The position numbers and the translations under genes are program-made. Below the pieces are notes generated by a model. It was given only the letters and a program-made list of their open reading frames with translations, was not told the origin of the DNA and searched no databases. A DNA stretch of 64,000 bases from Bombus terrestris (Eukaryota; Arthropoda; Insecta; Hymenoptera; Apidae): NCBI RefSeq assembly GCF_910591885.1, contig NW_025963548.1, positions 983,501 to 1,047,500 of the forward strand, read 5' to 3'. Shown piece by piece: positions 11,244-25,845 of the stretch (its first letter is position 1; each line of letters starts with the position of its first letter).

Positions 11244-12467
11244 TGCCTAATTTAGTCAGCGATATCGGACAACACGTTGCACTGTACTATATTGAAATTT
11301 TACTATTTATGTAAAACTATTGGTAAACTGTAAACTTTTGTCAGTACGCAATTCGATAAAGACTTCCGGCTCCTCGGGCTGGTGCGAATATTTCAATGTC
11401 ACTATGTGCCAAACCGTTGGATTGTGACATACATTTACGCGTCCCTCGCTCGCTGCGCTCGCTCGAAAACTATAGCCTAACCTAAAACCAATCCCTCTTA
11501 CGTTCGTTATTCGATAAGGAGGCGACTTATTTCAAATTTGCCAACGTGTCGGATCGGTTGTGAGGTTGGACTAGATTTATACGAGCGAGCGGAGCGAGCG
11601 TGCTACGATTACAATTTCCACGATATACATATACCTTATATTGCCTTGCATATATTTCCTGTTATTGCCTAAATTTGTCAGCGATTTCGGACTGCACGTT
11701 GCACTGTACTATGTGGAACTTTTGTCAGTACGCAGTTCGATAGAGACTTCCGGCTCCTCGGGCTGGTGCGAATATTTCAATGTCCCTATGTGCCAAACCG
11801 TTGGTTTGTGACACACCTTTAAGCGTCCCTCGCTGGCTGCCCTCGAAAACCATAGCCTAACCTAAAACCAATCCCTCTTGCGGTCGTTATTCGATAAGGA
11901 GGCGACTTATTTCAAATTTACTAACGGTTCGGACCGGTTGTGAGGTTGGACTAGATTTTTACGAGCGAGCGGAGCGAGCGAGCTACGATTACAATTTCCA
12001 AGCTATACATATACCTTATATTGCCTTGCATATATTTCCTGTTATTGCCTAATTTTGTCAGCGATATCGGACCACACGTTGCACTGCACTATGTGGAAAT
12101 ATTACTATTGATGTAAAACTATTGATAAACTGTAGACTTTCGTCAGTACGCAATTCGATAAAGACTTCCGGCTCCTCGGGCTGGTGCGAATATTTCAATG
12201 TCCCTATGTGCCAAACCGTTGGATTGTGACACACATTTACGCGTCCCTCGCTCGCTGCGCTCGCTCGAAAACTATAGCCTAACCTAAAACCAGTCCCTCT
12301 TTCGTTCGTTATTCTATAAGGAGGCGACTTATTTCAAATTTAATAACTGTTCGGATCGGTTGTGAGGTTGGACTAGATTTTTACGAGCGAGCGGAGCGAG
12401 CGAGCTACGATTACAATATCCACGCTATACATATACCTTATATTGCCTTGCATATATTTCCTGTTAT
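11244..12467. repeat. Three-monomer cassette, copy 3 of 5
   Basis: Same order, 1,224 bp, in the first 10,440-bp unit. Private changes shared with copy 4 are GTCACTATG and GACATACATT. Confidence 0.9.
11666..12045. repeat. Short 380-bp monomer (copy 29)
   Basis: This is the single short monomer of the first 10,440-bp unit. It reads GGACTGCACG and GGAACTTTTG, like 6282-6661, whereas its counterpart at 22106 has the other variant pair. This suggests conversion in one of the two units after duplication. Confidence 0.95.
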
Positions 12468-13731
12468 TGCCTAATTTTGTCAGCGATTTCGGACCACACG
12501 TTGCACTGTACTATGTGGAAATATTACTATTTATGTAAAACTATTGATAAACTGTAAACTTTGTCAGTACGCAATTCGATAAAGACTTCCGGCACCTCGG
12601 GCTGGTGCGAATATTTCAATGTCCCTATGTGCCAACCGTTGGTTTGTGACACACCTTTACGCGTCCCTCGCTCGGTGCGCTCGCTCGAAAACTATCGCCT
12701 AACCTAAAACCAATCCCTCTTGCGTTCGTTATTTGATAAGGAGGCGACTTATTTCAAATTTGCTAACGTGTCGGATCGGCTGTGAGGTTGGACTAGATTT
12801 ATACGAGCGAGCGGAGCGAGCGAGCTACGATTACAATTTCCAAGCTATACATATACCTTATATTGCCTTGCATATATTTCCTGTTATTGCCTAATTTAGT
12901 CAGCGATATCAGACAACACGTTGCACTGCACTGTGTGGAAATATTACTATTTATATGAAACTATTGATGAAATGTAAACTTTTGTCAGTACGCAATTCGA
13001 TAAAGACTTCCGGCTCCTCGGGCTGGTGCGAATATTTCAATGTCCCTATGTGCCAAACCGTTGGATTGTGACACACATTTACGCGTCCCTCGCTCGCTGC
13101 GCTCGCTCAAAAACTATAGCCTAACCTAAAACCAATCCATCTTACGTTCATTATTCTATAAGGAGGCGACTTATTTCAAATTTGCTAACGTGTCGGATCG
13201 GCTGTGAGGTTGGACTAGATATATACGAGCGAGCGGAGCGAGCGAGCTACGATTACAATTTCCAAGCTATACATATACCTTATATTGCCTTGCATATATT
13301 TCCTGTTATTGCCTAATTTAGTCAGCGATATCAGACAACACGTTGCACTGCACTGTGTGGAAATATTACTATTTATATGAAACTATTGATGAAATGTAAA
13401 CTTTTGTCAGTACGCAATTCGATAAAGACTTCCGGCTCCTCGGGCTGGTGCGAATATTTCAATGTCCCTATCTGCCAAGCCGTTGGTTTGTGACACACCT
13501 TTACGCGTCCCTCGCTCGGTGCGCTCGCTCGAAAACTATGGCCTAACCTAAAACCATTCCCTCTTGCGTTCGTTATTTGATAAGGAGGCGACTTATTTCG
13601 AATTTAATAACTGTTCGGATCGGTTGTGAGGTTGGACTAGATTTTTACGAGCGAGCGGAGCGAGCGAGCTACGAATACAATATCCACGCTATACACATAC
13701 CTTATATTGCCTTGCATATATTTGCTGTTAT
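12468..13731. repeat. Ordered three-monomer module, copy 2 of 5
   Basis: The T1 member has the private ACTATCGCC. The third monomer (13310) is a three-part mosaic: T2 head, a T1 tract from about 13490 to 13590 (GGTGCGCTCG to TTATTTGATAAGG), and a T2 tail (CGAATTTAATAAC). Confidence 0.85.
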
Positions 13732-16700
13732 TGCCTAATTTTGTCAGCGATTTCGGACCACACGTTGCACTGTACTATGTGGAAATATTACTATTTATGT
13801 AAAACTATTGATAAACTGTAAACTTTGTCAGTACGCAATTCGATAAAGACTTCCGACACCTCGGGCTGGTGCGAATATTTCAATGTCCCTATGTGCCAAC
13901 CGTTGGTTTGTGACACACCTTTACGCGTCCCTTGCTGGCTGCGCTCGAAAGCCATAGCCTAACCTAAAACCAATCCCTCTTGCGGTCGTTATTCGATAAG
14001 GAGGCGACTTATTTCAAATTTACTAACGGTTCGGATCGGTTGTGAGGTTGGACTAGATTTTTACGAGCGAGCGGAGCGAGCGAGCTACGATTACAATTTC
14101 CACGCTATACATATACCTTATATTGCCTTGCATATATTTCCTGTTATTGCCTAATTTTGTCAGCGATATCGGACCACACGTTGCACTGCACTATGTGGAA
14201 ATATTACTATTGATGTAAAACTATTGATAAACTGTAGACTTTCGTCAGTACGCAATTCGATAAAGACTTGCGGTTCCTCGGGCTAGTGCGAATATTTCAA
14301 TGTCCCTATGTGCCAAACCGTTGGTTTGTGACACACCTTTAAGCGTCCCTCGCTGGCTGCGCTCGAAAACTATAGCCTAACCTAAAACCAATCCCTCTTG
14401 CGGTCGTTATTCGATAAGGAGGCGACTTATTTCAAATCTACTAACTGTTCGGATCGGTTGTGAGGTTGGACTAGATTTTAACGAGCGAGCGGAGCGAGCG
14501 AGCTACGGTTACAACTTCCACGCTATACATATACCTTATATTGCCTTGCATATATTTCCTGTTATTGCCGAATTTTGTCAGCGATTTCGGACCACACGTT
14601 GCACTGTACTATGTCGAAATATTACTATTTATGTAAAACTATTGATAAACTGTAAACTTTGTCAGTACGCAATTCGATAAAGACTTCCGGCACCTCGGGC
14701 TGGTGCGAATATTTCAATGTCCCTATGTGCCAACCGTTGGTTTGTGACACACCTTTACGCGTCCCTCGCTCGGTGCGCTCGCTCGAAAACTATGGCCTAA
14801 CCTAAAACCATTCCCTCTTGCGTTCGTTATTTGATAAGGAGGCGACTTATTTCAAATTTGCTAACGTGTCGGATCGGCTGTGAGGTTGGACTAGATATAT
14901 ACGAGCGAGCGGAGCGAGCGAGCTACGATTACAATTTCCAAGCTATACATATACCTTATATTGCCTTGCATATATTTCCTGTTATTGCCTAATTTTGTCA
15001 GCGATATCGGACCACACGTTGCACTGTACTATGTGGAAATATTACTATTTATGTAAAACTATTGATAAACTGTAAACTTTGTCAGTACGCAATTCGATAA
15101 AGACTTCCGGCACCTCGGGCTGGTGCGAATATTTCAATGTCCCTATGTGCCAACCGTTGGTTTGTGACACACCTTTACGCGTCCCTTGCTGGCTGCGCTC
15201 GAAAGCCATAGCCTAACCTAAAACCAATCCCTCTTGCGGTCGTTATTCGATAAGGAGGCGACTTATTTCAAATTTACTAACGGTTCGGATCGGTTGTGAG
15301 GTTGGACTAGATTTTAACGAGCGAGCGGAGCGAGCGAGCTACGGTTACAATTTCCACGCTATACATATACCTTATATTGCCTTGCATATATTTCCTGTTA
15401 TTGCCTAATTTTGTCAGCGATTTCGGACCACACGTTGCACTGTACTGTGTGGAAATATTACTATTTATGTAAAACTATTGATAAACTGTAAACTTTGTCA
15501 GTACGCATTTCGATAAGGACTTCCGGCACCTCGGGCTGGTGCGAATATTTCAATGTCCCTATGTGCCAACCGTTGGTTTGTGACACACCTTTACGCGTCC
15601 CTCGCTCGGTGCGCTCGCTCGAAAACTATGGCCTAACCTAAAACCATTCCCTCTTGCGTTCGTTATTTGATAAGGAGGCGACTTATTTCAAATTTGCTAA
15701 CGTGTCGGATCGGCTGTGAGGTTGGACTAGATTTATACGAGCGAGCGGAGCGAGCGAGCTACGATTACAATTTCCAAGCTATACATATACCTTATATTGC
15801 CTTGCATATATTTCCTGTTATTGCCTAATTTTGTCAGCGATATCAGACCACACGTTGCACTGTACTATGTGGAAATATTACTATTTATGTAAAACTATTG
15901 ATAAACTGTAAACTTTGTCAGTACGCAATTCGATAAAGACTTCCGGCACCTCGGGCTGGTGCGAATATTTCAATGTCCCTATGTGCCAACCGTTGGTTTG
16001 TGACACACCTTTACGCGTCCCTTGCTGGCTGCGCTCGAAAGCCATAGCCTAACCTAAAACCAATCCCTCTTGCGGTCGTTATTCGATAAGGAGGCGACTT
16101 ATTTCAAATTTACTAACGGTTCGGATCGGTTGTGAGGTTGGACTAGATTTTAACGAGCGAGCGGAGCGAGCGAGCTACGGTTACAATTTCCACGCTATAC
16201 ATATACCTTATATTGCCTTGCATATATTTCCTGTTATTGCCTAATTTTGTCAGCGATTTCGGACCACACGTTGCACTGTACTGTGTGGAAATATTACTAT
16301 TTATGTAAAACTATTGATAAACTGTAAACTTTGTCAGTACGCATTTCGATAAAGACTTCCGGCACCTCGGGCAGGTGCGAATATTTCAATGTCCCTATGT
16401 GCCAACCGTTGGATTGTGACACACCTTTACGCGTCCCTCGCTCGGTGCGCTCGCTCGAAAACTATGGCCTAACCTAAAACCAATCCCTCTTGCGTTCGTT
16501 ACTTGATAAGGAGGCGACTTATTTCAAATTTGCTAACGTGTCGGATCGGCTGTGAGGTTGGACTAGATTTATACGAGCGAGCGGAGCGAGCGAGCTACGA
16601 TTACAATATCCACGCTATACATATACCTTATATTGCCTTGCATATATTTCCTGTTATTGCCCAATTTTGTCAGCGATTTCGGACCACACGGTGCACTGTA

Positions 16701-17364
16701 CTATGTGGAAATATTACTATTTATGTAAAACTATTGATAATCTGTAAACTTTGTCAGTACGCAATTCGATAAAGACTTCCGGCACCTCGGGCTGGTGCGA
16801 ATATTTCAATGTCCCTATGTGCCAACCGTTGGTTTGTGACACACCTTTACGCGTCCCTCGCTCGGTGCGCTCGCTCGAAAACTATGGCCTAACCTAAAAC
16901 CATTCTCTCTTGCGTTCGTTATTTGATAAGGAGGCGACTTATTTCAAATTTGCTAACGTGTCGGATCGGCTGTGAGGTTGGACTAGATATATACGAGCGA
17001 GCGGAGCGAGCGAGCTACGATTACAATTTCCAAGCTATACATATACCTTATATTGCCTTGCATATATTTCCTGTTATTGCCTAATTTAGTCAGCGGTACC
17101 AGACAACACGTTGCACTGTACTATGTGGAAATATTACTATTTATATGAAACTATTGATGAAATGTAAACTTTTGTCAGTACGCAATTCGATAAAGACTTC
17201 CGGCTCCTCGGGCTGGTGCGAATATTTCAATGTCCCTATGTGCCAAACCGTTGGATTGTGACACACATTTACGCGTCCCTCGCTCGCTGCGCTCGCTCGA
17301 AAACTATAGCCTAACCTAAAACCAATCCCTCTTACGTTCGTTATTCTATAAGGAGGCGACTTAT
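13597..17364. repeat. 9-monomer sub-repeat (3,768 bp), copy A1
   Basis: It matches 17365-21034 at a constant offset of 3,768 bp. Shared markers: TATACACATACC at the start; GGGCTAGTGCG (14283 and 18051); ACGCATTTCGATAAGGAC (15503 and 19271); the TGCCCAATT/CACGGTG monomer (16658 and 20426); and GCGGTACCAGAC (about 17091 and 20859). Confidence 0.88.
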
Positions 17365-20300
17365 TTCAAATTTAATAACTGTTCGGATCGGTTGTGAGGT
17401 TGGACTAGATTTTTACGAGCGAGCGGAGCGAGCGAGCTACGATTACAATATCCACGCTATACACATACCTTATATTGCCTTGCATATATTTCCTGTTATT
17501 GCCTAATTTTGTCAGCGATTTCGGACCACACGTTGCACTGTACTATGTGGAAATATTACTATTTATGTAAAACTATTGATAAACTGTAAACTTTGTCAGT
17601 ACGCAATTCGATAAAGACTTCCGACACCTCGGGCTGGTGCGAATATTTCAATGTCCCTATGTGCCAACCGTTGGTTTGTGACACACCTTTAAGCGTCCCT
17701 TGCTGGCTGCGCTCGAAAGCCATAGCCTAACCTAAAACCAATCCCTCTTGCGGGCGTTATTCGATAAGGAGGCGACTTATTTCAAATTTACTAACGGTTC
17801 GGATCGGTTGTGAGGTTGGACTAGATTTTTACGAGCGAGCGGAGCGAGCGAGCTACGATTACAATTTCCACGCTATACATATACCTTATATTGCCTTGCA
17901 TATATTTCCTGTTATTGCCTAATTTTGTCAGCGATATCGGACCACACGTTGCACTGCACTATGTGGAAATATTACTATTGATGTAAAACTATTGATAAAC
18001 TCTAAACTTTCGTCAGTACGCAATTCGATAAAGACTTCCGGCTCCTCGGGCTAGTGCGAATATTTCAATGTCCCTATGTGCCAAACCGTTGGATTGTGAC
18101 ACACCTTTAAGCGTCCCTCGCTGGCTGCGCTCGAAAACTATAGCCTAACCTAAAACCAATCCCTCTTGCGGTCGTTATTCGATAAGGAGGCGACTTATTT
18201 CAAATTTACTAACTGTTCGGATCGGTTGTGAGGTTGGACTAGATTTTAACGAGCGAGCGGAGCGAGCGAGCTACGGTTACAATTTCCACGCTATACATAT
18301 ACCTTATATTGCCTTGCATATATTTCCTGTTATTGCCTAATTTTGTCAGCGATTTCGGACCACACGTTGCACTGTACTGTGTGGAAATATTACTATTTAT
18401 GTAAAACTATTGATAAACTGTAAACTTTGTCAGTACGCATTTCGATAAGGACTTCCGGCACCTCGGGCTGGTGCGAATATTTCAATGTCCCTATGTGCCA
18501 ACCGTTGGTTTGTGACACACCTTTACGCGTCCCTCGCTCGGTGCGCTCGCTCGAAAACTATGGCCTAACCTAAAACCATTCCCTCTTGCGTTCGTTATTT
18601 GATAAGGAGGCGACTTATTTCAAATTTGCTAACGTGTCGGATCGGCTGTGAGGTTGGACTAGATATATACGAGCGAGCGGAGCGAGCGAGCTACGATTAC
18701 AATTTCCAAGCTATACATATACCTTATATTGCCTTGCATATATTTCCTGTTATTGCCTAATTTTGTCAGCGATATCGGACCACACGTTGCACTGTACTAT
18801 GTGGAAATATTACTATTTATGTAAAACTATTGATAAACTGTAAACTTTGTCAGTACGCAATTCGATAAAGACTTCCGGCACCTCGGGCTGGTGCGAATAT
18901 TTCAATGTCCCTATGTGCCAACCGTTGGTTTGTGACACACCTTTACGCGTCCTTTGCTGGCTGCGCTCGAAAGCCATAGCCTAACCTAAAACCAATCCCT
19001 CTTGCGGTCGTTATTCGATAAGGAGGCGACTTATTTCAAATTTACTAACGGTTCGGATCGGTTGTGAGGTTGGACTAGATTTTAACGAGCGAGCGGAGCG
19101 AGCGAGCTACGGTTACAATTTCCACGCTATACATATACCTTATATTGCCTTGCATATATTTCCTGTTATTGCCTAATTTTGTCAGCGATTTCGGACCACA
19201 CGTTGCACTGTACTGTGTGGAAATATTACTATTTATGTAAAACTATTGATAAACTGTAAACTTTGTCAGTACGCATTTCGATAAGGACTTCCGGCACCTC
19301 GGGCTGGTGCGAATATTTCAATGTCCCTATGTGCCAACCGTTGGTTTGTGACACACCTTTACGCGTCCCTCGCTCGGTGCGCTCGCTCGAAAACTATGGC
19401 CTAACCTAAAACCAATCCCTCTTGCGTTCGTTATTTGATAAGGAGGCGACTTATTTCAAATTTGCTAACGTGTCGGATCGGCTGTGAGGTTGGACTAGAT
19501 ATATACGAGCGAGCGGAGCGAGCGAGCTACGATTACAATTTCCAAGCTATACATATACCTTATATTGCCTTGCATATATTTCCTGTTATTGCCTAATTTT
19601 GTCAGCGATATCGGACCACACGTTGCACTGTACTATGTGGAAATATTACTATTTATGTAAAACTATTGATAAACTGTAAACTTTGTCAGTACGCAATTCG
19701 ATAAAGACTTCCGGCTCCTCGGGCTGGTGCGAATATTTCAATGTCCCTATGTGCCAACCGTTGGTTTGTGACACACCTTTAAGCGTCCCTTGCTGGCTGC
19801 GCTCGAAAGCCATAGCCTAACCTAAAACCAATCCCTCTTGCGGTCGTTATTCGATAAGGAGGCGACTTATTTCAAATTTACTAACGGTTCGGATCGGTTG
19901 TGAGGTTGGACTAGATTTTAACGAGCGAGCGGAGCGAGCGAGCTACGGTTACAATTTCCACGCTATACATATACCTTATATTGCCTTGCATATATTTCCT
20001 GTTATTGCCTAATTTTGTCAGCGATTTCGGACCACACGTTGCACTGTACTGTGTGGAAATATTACTATTTATGTAAAACTATTGATAAACTGTAAACTTT
20101 GTCAGTACGCATTTCGATAAAGACTTCCGGCACCTCGGGCTGGTGCGAATATTTCAATGTCCCTATGTGCCAACCGTTGGATTGTGACACACCTTTACGC
20201 GTCCCTCGTTCGGTGCGCTCGCTCGAAAACTATGGCCTAACCTAAAACCAATCCCTCTTGCGTTCGTTACTTGATAAGGAGGCGACTTATTTCAAATTTG

Positions 20301-21034
20301 CTAACGTGTCGGATCGGCTGTGAGGTTGGACTAGATTTATACGAGCGAGCGGAGCGAGCGAGCTACGATTACAATATCCACACTATACATATACCTTATA
20401 TTGCCTTGCATATATTTCCTGTTATTGCCCAATTTTGTCAGCGATTTCGGACCACACGGTGCACTGTACTATGTGGAAATATTACTATTTATGTAAAACT
20501 ATTGATAATCTGTAAACTTTGTCAGTACGCAATTCGATAAAGACTTCCGGCACCTCGGGCTGGTGCGAATATTTCAATGTCCCTATGTGCCAACCGTTGG
20601 TTTGTGACACACCTTTACGCGTCCCTCGCTCGGTGCGCTCGCTCGAAAACTATGGCCTAACCTAAAACCATTCCCTCTTGCGTTCGTTATTTGATAAGGA
20701 GGCGACTTATTTCAAATTTGCTAACGTGTCGGATCGGCTGTGAGGTTGGACTAGATATATACGAGCGAGCGGAGCGAGCGAGCTACGATTACAATTTCCA
20801 AGCTATACATATACCTTATATTGCCTTGCATATATTTCCTGTTATTGCCTAATTTAGTCAGCGGTACCAGACAACACGTTGCACTGTACTATGTGGAAAT
20901 ATTACTATTTATATGAAACTATTGATGAAATGTAAACTTTTGTCAGTACGCAATTCGATAAAGACTTCCGGCTCCTCGGGCTGGTGCGAATATTTCAATG
21001 TCCCTATGTGCCAAACCGTTGGATTGTGACACAC
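17365..21034. repeat. 9-monomer sub-repeat, copy A2, ending at the 10,440-bp junction
   Basis: Second copy of the 3,768-bp period. It is about 100 bp short of a full period because the 10,440-bp junction cuts it inside monomer 20846. Confidence 0.88.
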
Positions 21035-21263
21035 CTTTAAGCGTCCCTCGCTGGCTGCGCTCGAAAACTATAGCCTAACCTAAAACCAATCCCTCTTGCG
21101 GTCGTTATTCGATAAGGAGGCGACTTATTTCAAATTTACTAACTGTTCGGATCGGTTGTGAGGTTGGACTAGATTTTAACGAGCGAGCGGAGCGAGCGAG
21201 CTACGGTTACAATTTCCACGCTATACATATACCTTATATTGCCTTGCATATATTTCCTGTTAT
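20846..21263. repeat. Hybrid monomer 51, junction of the two 10,440-bp units
   Basis: The head is T2 and matches 31286 (GCGGTACCAGAC, TATATGAAAC, GGGCTGGTGCG); the tail is T4 and matches 10406 (ACACCTTTAAGCG, GCTGGCTGCG, TTTTAACGAG). The switch lies between 20994 and 21034. The monomers at the two outer edges, 10406 and 31286, are unmixed T4 and T2. Confidence 0.9.
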
Positions 21264-21683
21264 TGCCGAATTTTGTCAGCGATTTCGGACCACACGTTGC
21301 ACTGTACTATGTCGAAATATTACTATTTATGTAAAACTATTGATAAACTGTAAACTTTGTCAGTACGCAATTCGATAAAGACTTCCGGCACCTCGGGCTG
21401 GTGCGAATATTTCAATGTCCCTATGTGTCAACCGTTGGTTTGTGACACACCTTTACGCGTCCCTCGCTCGGTGCGCTCGCTCGAAAACTATGGCCTAACC
21501 TAAAACCATTCCCTCTTGCGTTCGTTATTTGATAAGGAGGCGACTTATTTCAAATTTGCTAACGTGTCGGATCGGCTGTGAGGTTGGACTAGATATATAC
21601 GAGCGAGCGGAGCGAGCGAGCTACGATTACAATTTCCAAGCTATACATATACCTTATATTGCCTTGCATATATTTCCTGCAGT

Positions 21684-22907
21684 TGCCTAATTTAGTCAGC
21701 GATATCGGACAACACGTTGCACTGTACTATATTGAAATTTTACTATTTATGTAAAACTATTGGTAAACTGTAAACTTTTGTCAGTACGCAATTCGATAAA
21801 GACTTCCGGCTCCTCGGGCTGGTGCGAATATTTCAATGTCACTATGTGCCAAACCGTTGGATTGTGACATACATTTACGCGTCCCTCGCTCGCTGCGCTC
21901 GCTCGAAAACTATAGCCTAACCTAAAACCAATCCCTCTTACGTTCGTTATTCGATAAGGAGGCGACTTATTTCAAATTTGCCAACGTGTCGGATCGGTTG
22001 TGAGGTTGGACTAGATTTATACGAGCGAGCGGAGCGAGCGTGCTACGATTACAATTTCCACGCTATACATATACCTTATATTGCCTTGCATATATTTCCT
22101 GTTATTGCCTAAATTTGTCAGCGATTTCGGACTGTACGTTGCACTGTACTATGTGGAACGTTTGTCAGTACGCAGTTCGATAGAGACTTCCGGCTCCTCG
22201 GGCTGGTGCGAATATTTCAATGTCCCTATGTGCCAAACCGTTGGTTTGTGACACACCTTTAAGCGTCCCTCGCTGGCTGCCCTCGAAAACCATAGCCTAA
22301 CCTAAAACCAATCCCTCTTGCGGTCGTTATTCGATAAGGAGGCGACTTATTTCAAATTTACTAACGGTTCGGATCGGTTGTGAGGTTGGACTAGATTTTT
22401 ACGAGCGAGCGGAGCGAGCGAGCTACGATTACAATTTCCAAGCTATACATATACCTTATATTGCCTTGCATATATTTCCTGTTATTGCCTAATTTTGTCA
22501 GCGATATCGGACCACACGTTGCACTGCACTATGTGGAAATATTACTATTGATGTAAAACTATTGATAAACTGTAGACTTTCGTCAGTACGCAATTCGATA
22601 AAGACTTCCGGCTCCTCGGGCTGGTGCGAATATTTCAATGTCCCTATGTGCCAAACCGTTGGATTGTGACACACATTTACGCGTCCCTCGCTCGCTGCGC
22701 TCGCTCGAAAACTATAGCCTAACCTAAAACCAGTCCCTCTTACGTTCGTTATTCTATAAGGAGGCGACTTATTTCAAATTTAATAACTGTTCGGATCGGT
22801 TGTGAGGTTGGACTAGATTTTTACGAGCGAGCGGAGCGAGCGAGCTACGATTACAATATCCACGCTATACATATACCTTATATTGCCTTGCATATATTTC
22901 CTGTTAT
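21684..22907. repeat. Three-monomer cassette, copy 4 of 5
   Basis: Counterpart of 11244-12467 in the second 10,440-bp unit, 1,224 bp, sharing GTCACTATG and GACATACATT. Confidence 0.9.
22106..22485. repeat. Short 380-bp monomer (copy 54)
   Basis: It lies exactly 10,440 bp after copy 29 but carries GGACTGTACG and GGAACGTTTG, the variants of copies 5 and 22. Confidence 0.95.
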
Positions 22908-24171
22908 TGCCTAATTTTGTCAGCGATTTCGGACCACACGTTGCACTGTACTATGTGGAAATATTACTATTTATGTAAAACTATTGATAAACTGTAAACT
23001 TTGTCAGTACGCAATTCGATAAAGACTTCCGGCACCTCGGGCTGGTGCGAATATTTCAATGTCCCTATGTGCCAACCGTTGGTTTGTGACACACCTTTAC
23101 GCGTCCCTCGCTCGGTGCGCTCGCTCGAAAACTATCGCCTAACCTAAAACCAATCCCTCTTGCGTTCGTTATTTGATAAGGAGGCGACTTATTTCAAATT
23201 TGCTAACGTGTCGGATCGGCTGTGAGGTTGGACTAGATTTATACGAGCGAGCGGAGCGAGCGAGCTACGATTACAATTTCCAAGCTATACATATACCTTA
23301 TATTGCCTTGCATATATTTCCTGTTATTGCCTAATTTAGTCAGCGATATCAGACAACACGTTGCACTGCACTGTGTGGAAATATTACTATTTATATGAAA
23401 CTATTGATGAAATGTAAACTTTTGTCAGTACGCAATTCGATAAAGACTTCCGGCTCCTCGGGCTGGTGCGAATATTTCAATGTCCCTATGTGCCAAACCG
23501 TTGGATTGTGACACACATTTACGCGTCCCTCGCTCGCTGCGCTCGCTCAAAAACTATAGCCTAACCTAAAACCAATCCATCTTACGTTCATTATTCTATA
23601 AGGAGGCGACTTATTTCAAATTTGCTAACGTGTCGGATCGGCTGTGAGGTTGGACTAGATATATACGAGCGAGCGGAGCGAGCGAGCTACGATTACAATT
23701 TCCAAGCTATACATATACCTTATATTGCCTTGCATATATTTCCTGTTATTGCCTAATTTAGTCAGCGATATCAGACAACACGTTGCACTGCACTGTGTGG
23801 AAATATTACTATTTATATGAAACTATTGATGAAATGTAAACTTTTGTCAGTACGCAATTCGATAAAGACTTCCGGCTCCTCGGGCTGGTGCGAATATTTC
23901 AATGTCCCTATCTGCCAAGCCGTTGGTTTGTGACACACCTTTACGCGTCCCTCGCTCGGTGCGCTCGCTCGAAAACTATGGCCTAACCTAAAACCATTCC
24001 CTCTTGCGTTCGTTATTTGATAAGGAGGCGACTTATTTCGAATTTAATAACTGTTCGGATCGGTTGTGAGGTTGGACTAGATTTTTACGAGCGAGCGGAG
24101 CGAGCGAGCTACGAATACAATATCCACGCTATACACATACCTTATATTGCCTTGCATATATTTGCTGTTAT
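22908..24171. repeat. Ordered three-monomer module, copy 3 of 5
   Basis: Counterpart of 12468-13731 in the second 10,440-bp unit, with the same ACTATCGCC and the same three-part mosaic third monomer. Confidence 0.85.
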
Positions 24172-25795
24172 TGCCTAATTTTGTCAGCGATTTCGGACCA
24201 CACGTTGCACTGTACTATGTGGAAATATTACTATTTATGTAAAACTATTGATAAACTGTAAACTTTGTCAGTACGCAATTCGATAAAGACTTCCGACACC
24301 TCGGGCTGGTGCGAATATTTCAATGTCCCTATGTGCCAACCGTTGGTTTGTGACACACCTTTAAGCGTCCCTTGCTGGCTGCGCTCGAAAGCCATAGCCT
24401 AACCTAAAACCAATCCCTCTTGCGGGCGTTATTCGATAAGGAGGCGACTTATTTCAAATTTACTAACGGTTCGGATCGGTTGTGAGGTTGGACTAGATTT
24501 TTACGAGCGAGCGGAGCGAGCGAGCTACGATTACAATTTCCACGCTATACATATACCTTATATTGCCTTGCATATATTTCCTGTTATTGCCTAATTTTGT
24601 CAGCGATATCGGACCACACGTTGCACTGCACTATGTGGAAATATTACTATTGATGTAAAACTATTGATAAACTGTAAACTTTCGTCAGTACGCAATTCGA
24701 TAAAGACTTCCGGCTCCTCGGGCTAGTGCGAATATTTCAATGTCCCTATGTGCCAAACCGTTGGATTGTGACACACCTTTAAGCGTCCCTCGCTGGCTGC
24801 GCTCGAAAACTATAGCCTAACCTAAAACCAATCCCTCTTGCGGTCGTTATTCGATAAGGAGGCGACTTATTTCAAATTTACTAACTGTTCGGATCGGTTG
24901 TGAGGTTGGACTAGATTTTAACGAGCGAGCGGAGCGAGCGAGCTACGGTTACAACTTCCACGCTATACATATACCTTATATTGCCTTGCATATATTTCCT
25001 GTTATTGCCGAATTTTGTCAGCGATTTCGGACCACACGTTGCACTGTACTATGTGGAAATATTACTATTTATGTAAAACTATTGATAAACTGTAAACTTT
25101 GTCAGTACGCAATTCGATAAAGACTTCCGGCACCTCGGGCTGGTGCGAATATTTCAATGTCCCTATGTGCCAACCGTTGGTTTGTGACACACCTTTACGC
25201 GTCCCTCGCTCGGTGCGCTCGCTCGAAAACTATGGCCTAACCTAAAACCATTCCCTCTTGCGTTCGTTATTTGATAAGGAGGCGACTTATTTCAAATTTG
25301 CTAACGTGTCGGATCGGCTGTGAGGTTGGACTAGATTTATACGAGCGAGCGGAGCGAGCGAGCTACGATTACAATTTCCAAGCTATACATATACCTTATA
25401 TTGCCTTGCATATATTTCCTGTTATTGCCTAATTTTGTCAGCGATATCGGACCACACGTTGCACTGTACTATGTGGAAATATTACTATTTATGTAAAACT
25501 ATTGATAAACTGTAAACTTTGTCAGTACGCAATTCGATAAAGACTTCCGGCACCTCGGGCTGGTGCGAATATTTCAATGTCCCTATGTGCCAACCGTTGG
25601 TTTGTGACACACCTTTACGCGTCCCTTGCTGGCTGCGCTCGAAAGCCATAGCCTAACCTAAAACCAATCCCTCTTGCGGTCGTTATTCGATAAGGAGGCG
25701 ACTTATTTCAAATTTACTAACGGTTCGGATCGGTTGTGAGGTTGGACTAGATTTTAACGAGCGAGCGGAGCGAGCGAGCTACGGTTACAATTTCC

Positions 25796-25845
25796 AAGCT
25801 ATACTTATACCTTATATCGGCTTGTATATATTTCCTGTTATTATC
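25796..25845. repeat. Divergent patch in the monomer tail, first
   Basis: The normally invariant tail has several linked changes: TATACTTATACC, TTATATCGGC, TTGTATATATTT and TTATCTAATT in place of TACATATACC, TATTGCC, TTGCATATATTT and TTGCCTAATT. Further unusual bases follow at about 25888-25902 (TGTCTGG, TTAATATTT). Copy A at 15356-15405 is ordinary. Confidence 0.9.

Larger units (their letters stand above)
10595..21034. repeat. 25-monomer higher-order unit, copy A (10,440 bp)
   Basis: It matches 21035-31474 at a constant offset of 10,440 bp with no indel. Monomer starts inside are 10824, 11244, 11666, 12046, 12468, 12888, 13310, 13732, 14148, 14566, 14986, 15402, 15822, 16238, 16658, 17078, 17500, 17916, 18334, 18754, 19170, 19590, 20006, 20426 and 20846. 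Rare shared markers include GTCACTATG (about 11398), ACTATCGCC (about 12684), ATTTGCTGTTATTG (13721) and CTCGTTCGG (about 20206). Between 14986 and 16657, T3-tailed and T1 monomers alternate as an 836-bp dimer. The unit edges are set at the right limit of the crossover interval. Confidence 0.93.

Noticed and set aside
14237..14250. CTGACGA on the minus strand in T4 monomers (TCGTCAG on +), like the hammerhead ribozyme core CUGANGA
   Set aside because: The heptamer occurs only in one subfamily. I found no stem II followed by GAAA and no matching stems I and III around it. T2 monomers have only TTGATGA, with a wrong core base.
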